NCBI GenBank assembly: GCA_020722705.1
Contig: DYKI01000012.1
Span: forward strand, 1 to 48,213
DNA length: 48,213 nt
Direction: 5' to 3'
From: Chthonomonas calidirosea
GTDB taxonomy: Bacteria; Armatimonadota; Chthonomonadetes; Chthonomonadales; CAJBBX01
A model generated the notes under the pieces. That model was not told where the DNA came from and made no database searches. It saw only the letters and a program-made list of their open reading frames with translations. A program made the translations under genes and the position numbers. Shown here piece by piece: positions 43,401 to 48,213 of the stretch (positions are counted from its first letter, which is position 1; every line of letters begins with the position of its first letter).

Positions 43401-46251
43401 CGCTCGTAGCCTCATAGTTGGCATCGCCTGCGAAGTCGGCGCCGATGGCGTGGTCGCCGACAGCAAAACCGACGGGGATGAGGTACGAGGTCGTGGCAAC
43501 GCCCGACGCGTCCGTCATCGGAGTGCCGACCGAGGTTCCGTCAACCTTGATGTCAACCGTCTTGCCCGCTAGTGGCAGACCGGCACCGACAACGGTCAGG
43601 GTTGCCGACAGATCCACGGAGGTTCCGACCGTACCGACGACGTTGGGAACTGCGAGGGCAGTCTCGCCCTTCTCAACGGTCAGCGTCGAGTCATCGGTGC
43701 TCGGGTTGTAGTCACCGTCGCCTGCGAACGCAGCGGTGATTACCCGCGTGCCGACGCCGGCGCCTTCGGGGACAACATAGTCGCTGGTGGCGACGCCGGA
43801 TGCATCAGTGACGCCGCTGACGACGGCAGTGCCGTCAACCGAGAAGTTCACCGTTCGTCCGACGATCGGTGCGTTGTCGTGGGTCCTCTTGAGCGTTGCG
43901 CTCAAGCTGACGGTTGCGCCGATCCTGGCGGTCTTGTCGTCGGCCGTCATGGTCGTATCGGCCTTGGAGATGGTGCAGGTCGCGGTGTCTTCGCTCGGCC
44001 TGTAGGTTCCGTCGAAGGCGAACGATGCGGTGATTACATGGGCTCCCTCGCCGAAGCCTTCAGGTATTTGGATCGGCAGAGTGGCCACGCCGCTTGCGTC
44101 GGTCACGGCTGTTCCGACCACGTTGCCGTCAACCTTGAACGTGATCGTCTTGTCCGGGATACCGGCGCTGGTGTCGTTGTTGGTCAGCGTTGCGGTGAGG
44201 TTGATGACCTCGCCGATCACGCCGGCAACATCGTCGGCAACCAGAGTGGTCGGTATGGCGCGGATGATCTCGAAGACGCCGGCGGCCGTTGCCGATTGTC
44301 CATCGGGGTTGGTGACCGTGACATCTCGCATACCGATCGTCGCGTCAAGATCAACGTCGAACTGCGCCGTTACCGACGTGGTGCTGTTGTAGGTGATGAC
44401 GTAGTTGCTGATGCCGTCACCGGACAGCGTGACGTTGATGTGATTCGGGTAGCCGGTGCCGGGATCGTAGAACCGGGCGCCGGTAACGTTCAGGACCTTG
44501 CCCGTTACGCCTTGAACGACGCTTCCGGCTGCGTTGGTGATCAGCGGAGCCGGAGCAAGCAGTCGGGCGATCCAGGTGCCCCACACGTTCGCCGGATTGG
44601 CGACTGTGCTGTCGGCGTATTCCTGGATGGTCCACATGGACATATCGTCGTTCGGGTCGAGTGTCGTTGCGCTGTAGTTGCCCCAGCGGTTGCGCCCGCC
44701 GATCAACTGGTCGTAGGAGGCCAGGCCATCTTTGACGGTCATAACAGCCTGGGTGGTGCCTGCGGCGTCACTGGCAAGCCGACCGCAGGTGTAAGCGCCA
44801 ACGTAAGTCGCGGTGTTGGACCCTGAAAAACCAAGGGCTGCATGGCCCTGGCCGCTGACGCTCACCGAACCGTAGTAGTAGAACATCGGGTCGGACGCCG
44901 CCGAGTCGAACACTCGACCTTCCTGAGCCAGGACAAGCGCTCCCGGAAGGGATGCATCAAGTTGGAACCACTCGACTGCGGTCCTGTCGGCTGTGCCGGA
45001 TCCGCCGCTGGAGGTCACGCCGACGTTGCGTGTGCCCCAGATGCCGTTGGATCGCTGAACCGCCATTTGGATCCTGTCGTCACCCACGTCAATGTCCGTG
45101 GTACTCCCCTTGGCGGGAGCGTCCAGTGGAGCATTGTACGCCGCGGTCAGAGCCTCCGCGGTCAACGACAACGTCGGAACACCGGACAGAGCCCATTGTA
45201 GGGTCCGGTACTCGATGTTGGCGTAGGCCGTCGTAGACGACGCCAGGAAGTAAGCGAATCCGTCCGAGGCCACGGCGTCCTGGTTGTGAACCGGTACCGG
45301 GGTGGCCATCATGTCGGTGATGTTGCGCCAATAGTAAACGGTGCTGAGGCTCGGACTGGCTGCCAACAGCGTTGACTTCTTGGTCGCGCCGATCTTGCCG
45401 AACGGGGTTCCGCCGGATGGGATCATGGAAGCGCCGAAGTAGACGCCGTTGTCGTCGGTGCCGAGCATGGCTTCGTCAGTGGTTGTGCTGGCCTCGCCGA
45501 TCAAGACGGCGTATTTCCGCCACGTTCCGGTCGGGTCGTCGGTGGCAGACACCGCGAGAATAATGTGGTTGTTCGCGCCGCCGTTGGTTTCGAGCGCAAT
45601 CGCGAACCACCGACCACTCCGGCGATCGTAGATCACACGCGGGCTGTAGCAATCGCCGCGCGGATACGAGCCGGTGGTGAAGAAGCTGTTGAGCGTGACA
45701 TGGCTCAGGCGGGTTCCGGTTTTGTCGTAGATAGCGACGGAACCGCGGAGCATGGTCACGAAGTGGTTGGGTCCAACCGCGCCCATCGTGTCGGGCGGGG
45801 CCGATCCGCTGCCGCCAAACGCATCAATCTGATCTTGTTGACTGACGCCGGCGAAGTTCGTCCCCATGCCCTGTGGGGCATTGCCGGGCGAACCCAACGT
45901 TGCGACGGCGCCGCCAGATCCGGCGCGCGGCGCTGCTTGGAACACCGCCCCATCGGCTTGTGTGCCTTTGGAGCGCCAGCGGTAACGAGATACGCCTGCC
46001 GTAGGGTCAGATGCGGGCCGCAGTCCGGCAAGCACGTCACGCCGGAACTGATCGTCCCTTTGCACCATCTGGCGTACGGTCTCTGTGAATGGCGCCCCAC
46101 CGTTCTGGAGCACCTGGCCCGGGATCCGCGTGGACTCATCGGATCGGGCCGCCGTCGTAAGGCAGGAACCTGCGAGCACGATTAGGCCGGCCAACAGAAA
46201 ACCTGCCCTGCGAGTGTACGTCTGGCGGTCAGATGTTCTCTTGTCCACCAT
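40474..46251 (-). CDS. Giant secreted protein with 13 Ig-like repeats
   Basis: A 1925-residue extracellular protein. The N-terminus has a positive region and a signal helix (AGFLLAGLIVLAGSCLTTAA, about residues 16-35). Residues about 100-570 form a non-repeated domain, possibly a beta-propeller (GAVGPNHFVTMLRGSVAIYD, SPRVIYDRRSGRWFAIAL, WTIQEYADSTVANPANVWGT). Residues about 575-665 look like an IPT/TIG domain ending VTVTNPDGQSATAAGVFEI. From about 667 to the end there are 13 Ig-like repeats of about 97 residues, each with a G-x-T-V-x-F-x-V-D-G-T centre and an FAGDxxYNPSxxxxTLTV end. There is no LPxTG, PEP-CTERM or other obvious anchor. It may be an adhesin or surface-layer protein. The ATG has GGGGGG 9 nt upstream; its own promoter and terminator are visible. 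Confidence 0.93.
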   Translation of the reverse strand: MVDKRTSDRQTYTRRAGFLLAGLIVLAGSCLTTAARSDESTRIPGQVLQNGGAPFTETVRQMVQRDDQFRRDVLAGLRPASDPTAGVSRYRWRSKGTQADGAVFQAAPRAGSGGAVATLGSPGNAPQGMGTNFAGVSQQDQIDAFGGSGSAPPDTMGAVGPNHFVTMLRGSVAIYDKTGTRLSHVTLNSFFTTGSYPRGDCYSPRVIYDRRSGRWFAIALETNGGANNHIILAVSATDDPTGTWRKYAVLIGEASTTTDEAMLGTDDNGVYFGASMIPSGGTPFGKIGATKKSTLLAASPSLSTVYYWRNITDMMATPVPVHNQDAVASDGFAYFLASSTTAYANIEYRTLQWALSGVPTLSLTAEALTAAYNAPLDAPAKGSTTDIDVGDDRIQMAVQRSNGIWGTRNVGVTSSGGSGTADRTAVEWFQLDASLPGALVLAQEGRVFDSAASDPMFYYYGSVSVSGQGHAALGFSGSNTATYVGAYTCGRLASDAAGTTQAVMTVKDGLASYDQLIGGRNRWGNYSATTLDPNDDMSMWTIQEYADSTVANPANVWGTWIARLLAPAPLITNAAGSVVQGVTGKVLNVTGARFYDPGTGYPNHINVTLSGDGISNYVITYNSTTSVTAQFDVDLDATIGMRDVTVTNPDGQSATAAGVFEIIRAIPTTLVADDVAGVIGEVINLTATLTNNDTSAGIPDKTITFKVDGNVVGTAVTDASGVATLPIQIPEGFGEGAHVITASFAFDGTYRPSEDTATCTISKADTTMTADDKTARIGATVSLSATLKRTHDNAPIVGRTVNFSVDGTAVVSGVTDASGVATSDYVVPEGAGVGTRVITAAFAGDGDYNPSTDDSTLTVEKGETALAVPNVVGTVGTSVDLSATLTVVGAGLPLAGKTVDIKVDGTSVGTPMTDASGVATTSYLIPVGFAVGDHAIGADFAGDANYEATSGNGTLHVNVNTTMTTADQSGMIGETVALSATLTRSDNSDAVAGKTVSFSVDGTAVGDGVTDGSGVASVNYLIPEGAGVGVRTITAAFAGDTEYNASTDDATLTVLQTPTTMYVPDRSGTIGAVVELRGYLYRGTDSAPIEGRTIDFSVDGTAVGSGVTSSTGRATYNWPIDEGAGAGTRTIVGEFAGDADFFPSNDSGTLTVNKSDTVLTGLDRTVRNGDNIELKAYLRRSTDLAWVVGRTIDFTVDGTAVGSAVTSGSGVAALMYHVTNTPGQYPIGYAFAGDAAYNASTGGSTLTVTDDTTLVVDDKTGQIGATVDLTATLTRNLDNAPVAGRTVDFDVDGTAVGSGVTNGTGVATVPYLIGVGSGTGTRTIGGAFAGDVVYGPSNDTGTLTVQAADTTTVAADVTGKIHETVNLSATVTRNSDGGAVVGGGVDFHVEGTWVGDGVTDASGVAAFAYTIPEDGGAGARMIEAFFIGDAEHNPSNDAATLTVNKADSTLTVNSPTGTAGQAVDITGNLSTNPPIPGRTINVSVDGTNVGSAVTNGDGNYTLNYAIPADTAVGAHAIQADFAGDGSYNPSSANGTLTVMSDTTVTVAPATGKPGQSVALSATLTANNTGGPLSGKTLDFSVDGTSVGSGVTDPTGTATANYTVDDAATSRTITAAFAGDADYNPSSGNGTLTVVPADTTHYTIDRTGIITTLVILRQFDLKRTTDNQMLEGKTIVYKIDGSEVGSAVTNAGGDSSLNWVITDGPATRTITTAFAGDAMYNGSTANATLNAQTVETWMLGQDKAGRITSYQVLRAWLYQLDNTPIPGKVIQFSVDGTVVGTNATISTGRAQIGYTIPAGAGAGKRTILAEWAGDGGFGPSSVTSTLTVEKALVYIWVNSKSVKQGTNAPLYAYFRRLNDYVPQTGKPVDFKIDGTVVASVVTDDSGIARHSYPAVDPVGAHTIRCEFYGDAWLEAGYGEGTLNILP
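40477..44250 (-). repeat. Thirteen tandem ~290-bp coding repeats in the giant protein gene
   Basis: In-frame repeats of about 290 bp encode the Ig-like units. The strongest conservation is in the stretch encoding VDGTAVG.GVTD.SGVA and in that encoding AFAGD.DYNPS. The units are diverged rather than identical, so they are old duplications with partial homogenisation. Confidence 0.85.
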
Positions 46252-46298
46252 AACGGAGACACCCCCCTTGTGTTGGGATTGGAGAAGGCTCTGACTTC

Positions 46299-46328
46299 AT
46301 TATAAGGGAAAGCACCCACAACGCGCAA
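46299..46328 (-). promoter_or_regulatory. Promoter of the giant Ig-repeat gene
   Basis: On the minus strand TTGCGC (complement of 46323-46328), an 18-bp spacer, then a perfect TATAAT (complement of 46299-46304). The start falls about 45 nt before the ATG at 46249-46251. The rest of the 242-bp gap to the Hsp70-like gene shows no second clear promoter. Confidence 0.7.
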
Positions 46329-46493
46329 GGGGTTCGGGGGCAAATAGACGAACGGACATCATGAGTTTATCAGCCCTTAATACTCCAAGCGCATGCCGTG
46401 CGCGGCAAGGCAGAGCGGCCTTGGCCTGCGGCAAGTGCTTGCCGGACGCCTGGGTGGGGGTAACATGAAGAACCTGACCTACCAGGGGAACCG

Positions 46494-48140
46494 ATGACCC
46501 GAACGCATTGGTCCATTGACCTCGGCACCACCAACAGCCTGATCGCCCGCTGGATGGGCACCCATGCCGAAACGGTTCTGCTCGAAGACATCTGCGAGCG
46601 AGAACCGGCGTGGAACACTCCTCTGATTCCATCTGTGGTGTGCTTCGAAGATGAGGATCGAGGCTACGTGGGCAAACGCGCCTACGCCGCCGAGGAAGTG
46701 ATGCGCGCGACGTTTGCCGGGCGGTTGACGCCCCTGGCGCGATCATTCAAACGTGTCCTCGCGCGGGACAGCCGCCAGTCGGTGGCTGAAGTGGGATCCC
46801 AGGCGATTACCGCCCGACAGTGTGCGACCGTCTTCCTGCGCGAGGTGCTCAAGGCCACAGCCGAACGTGAGCAGTCGCTCAGCAGCCATGCCGTGTCGAG
46901 ATGGAACCTGATACGCCGAGTGCTCGCCTGGATACGCCGCGAGGGGCTTGTCAACGACCTGACCATGACGGCCCCTATCGAGAGCTTCGAGGCGTACAGG
47001 ATGGAGCTGCAGAGCATCGCGCGCAAACTCGGCGTGCAGCACTTTCGAACGCTGGATGAGCCGGTGGCCGCCGCACTTGGCTACGGCGTGGACCTGACGG
47101 AAGACCGGAACCTGATGGTTGTTGACTTCGGCGGAGGGACTCTCGATGTCGCTCTGGTTCGCACGGCGCTAAGCGCGGCTCCCGCACAGCGCGTCCGGGG
47201 CGTGGGCAACCGTAAGGCGGAAGTCCTTGCCGCGCGCGGCATGGACCTTGGCGGCGAAACCGTTGACGAGTGGGTGACGGACATGGCGTGCGCGCGCCTG
47301 AAGGCCCATGCAGACACAATGCGGCCGGCCTTGCGAGCGCAGGCCGAGCAGGTCAAGAAGGAACTCTCGGGCAAGGTTCTGACAACGCAGGACACCTATT
47401 TCCGGGTTCCGGGCGGCGATGAGCTGGTAGTGACCAGGCAGGAGTTTCTCGACACGCTGCAGGCGCGCGGCCTCTATGAGAAAGTGGAGACCATTACCGG
47501 AGCCGTCCTGGGAGACGCTCGCCACAAGCTTTCCATCACCGATCTCGATGAAATCCTGCTGGTGGGCGGCTCGACTCTGCTGCCGGGAGTGCGCGAGCTC
47601 TTCGAGCGCCTTTTCGGGCCCAACCGGGTGCGCTACTGGAATCCGTTTCAGGCGGTGGTGGAAGGCGCGGCAACATACGGCGCCGGGTATTACGTTGACC
47701 AGATCATTCACCACGACTATGCGATCAGGGTCTACAGCGAGTCGGCGAACTCGCCCCAGTACGAGATGCTGATCAAGCGTGGGACGGCCTATCCGACGCC
47801 GAAGGGTTTCGAGACGCGTTACTATGCGGTTGCGCCGAAGCAGCAGCTTTTCAGTCTCCCTGTCTGCGAGGTCGGCCTTGCCGGAAGGCTGGCCCTTGAG
47901 TGGCGGCAGAGCAGGAACGGCCACTACTACTGGCAGCCGAAAGGTACGGAAGAAGCTGAGTGTGTGATGGCCCTGAACGAAGGAGATGCCATACGCCTGT
48001 TCCCGCCCGGCGCCGGCAGTCAGGCCAGACTCAGGGTGGATTTCACCATAGACGACGAGCGATGGCTTTGCGCCACGGTGCACGACCTGCTCCGGAACCG
48101 GGACATCCGGACCAATGAGCGGGTCATACGCCTGCGGTAG
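46494..48140 (+). CDS. Divergent Hsp70/DnaK-like ATPase without the usual C-terminal lid
   Basis: Actin-fold ATPase of the Hsp70 family, 548 residues. Phosphate 1 is SIDLGTTNSLIARW (residues 7-20), phosphate 2 VVDFGGGTLDVAL (about 206-218), with DEPVAAALGYG before it and the adenosine motif LLVGGSTLLPGVREL (about 359-373). An extra segment of about 30 residues (AVSRWNLIRRVLAWIRREGL) lies before TAPIESFEAYRMEL. After the ATPase the chain has about 150 residues of mostly strand-like sequence and lacks the helical lid and EEVD-like tail of DnaK (about 610-640 residues). It is probably a specialised Hsp70 paralogue, not the housekeeping DnaK; no DnaJ or GrpE gene is near. AGGGG precedes the ATG. 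Confidence 0.87.
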   Translation: MTRTHWSIDLGTTNSLIARWMGTHAETVLLEDICEREPAWNTPLIPSVVCFEDEDRGYVGKRAYAAEEVMRATFAGRLTPLARSFKRVLARDSRQSVAEVGSQAITARQCATVFLREVLKATAEREQSLSSHAVSRWNLIRRVLAWIRREGLVNDLTMTAPIESFEAYRMELQSIARKLGVQHFRTLDEPVAAALGYGVDLTEDRNLMVVDFGGGTLDVALVRTALSAAPAQRVRGVGNRKAEVLAARGMDLGGETVDEWVTDMACARLKAHADTMRPALRAQAEQVKKELSGKVLTTQDTYFRVPGGDELVVTRQEFLDTLQARGLYEKVETITGAVLGDARHKLSITDLDEILLVGGSTLLPGVRELFERLFGPNRVRYWNPFQAVVEGAATYGAGYYVDQIIHHDYAIRVYSESANSPQYEMLIKRGTAYPTPKGFETRYYAVAPKQQLFSLPVCEVGLAGRLALEWRQSRNGHYYWQPKGTEEAECVMALNEGDAIRLFPPGAGSQARLRVDFTIDDERWLCATVHDLLRNRDIRTNERVIRLR

Positions 48141-48159
48141 CCTGCGATTGCGGACCCAG

Positions 48160-48184
48160 GGTCACCGGGGACGGTGACCCTCCC
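48160..48184. repeat. Short palindromic repeat, second location
   Basis: GGTCACC, loop GGGGAC, GGTGACC, then CTCCC; 20 bp after the Hsp70-like stop. It is the same element as at 13666-13690 with one T-A stem pair replaced by C-G. It may double as a transcription stop. Confidence 0.7.
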
Positions 48185-48213
48185 ATTGAAGGCGGCTGGA
48201 TGATGTGCCGCAT

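Overview
The window is GC-rich bacterial DNA with tightly packed genes and no gene-free stretch over about 250 bases. It is most probably from an Armatimonadota-like bacterium. That assignment is an inference, resting mainly on the short prepilin-like protein at 11683-12333, whose N-terminus carries the [15 protein letters not shown] signature I associate with the many H-X9-DG/DUF1559 pseudopilins of that phylum. The Thermus-type ferredoxin, the ACIII/A2-oxidase chain and the giant Ig-repeat secreted protein fit but do not prove it. I saw no tRNA, CRISPR array, transposase or phage gene.

Left part (1-17500): a partial RNase P RNA gene on the minus strand carries a heptamer array in its body. 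Next come alanine dehydrogenase, a sugar-type ABC permease and its lipoprotein binding protein (no ATPase gene nearby), alanine racemase, a FmdB zinc ribbon, a Ppx/GppA phosphatase and an anchored protein. The minus strand then has a CoA-disulfide reductase-rhodanese, the lysine-pathway pair asd-dapA, a zinc alcohol dehydrogenase and the pseudopilin. The plus strand resumes with a RibD-like protein in reversed domain order, a NIF3/DUF34 protein lacking every metal ligand, and a D-2-hydroxyacid dehydrogenase. The block ends with minus-strand ndk and a NodB-type deacetylase.

Central part (17653-32007): one plus-strand respiratory operon of 13 genes, most overlapping by 4 bases (ATGA/GTGA). It runs ctaA-ctaB (heme A synthesis), actABCDEF (alternative complex III, quinol:cytochrome c oxidoreductase), a small membrane protein, a SCO copper chaperone, and coxBACD (an A2-type aa3/caa3 oxidase whose subunit II carries its own cytochrome c). 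It encodes the route from quinol to oxygen plus the cofactor supply for the oxidase.

Right part (32028-48213): a consensus-like promoter drives a fused E1 alpha-beta and an E2 of a 2-oxoacid dehydrogenase (no E3 in the window). These converge through a 15-bp hairpin on transketolase. Then come a PlsC-like acyltransferase, a seven-iron ferredoxin, a PduO-type cobalamin adenosyltransferase with a novel duplicated-motif protein, a SRPBCC protein, a 1925-residue secreted protein with 13 Ig-like repeats, and a divergent Hsp70-like ATPase.

The points most worth a second look are: the NIF3 homologue with all five metal ligands replaced under its own near-consensus promoter; the RNase P RNA with a duplicated 35-nt heptamer block where helix P12 should be; the reversed-order RibD; a probable CTG start codon in the ABC permease; and a short palindromic repeat with a compensatory stem change in two places 34 kb apart.
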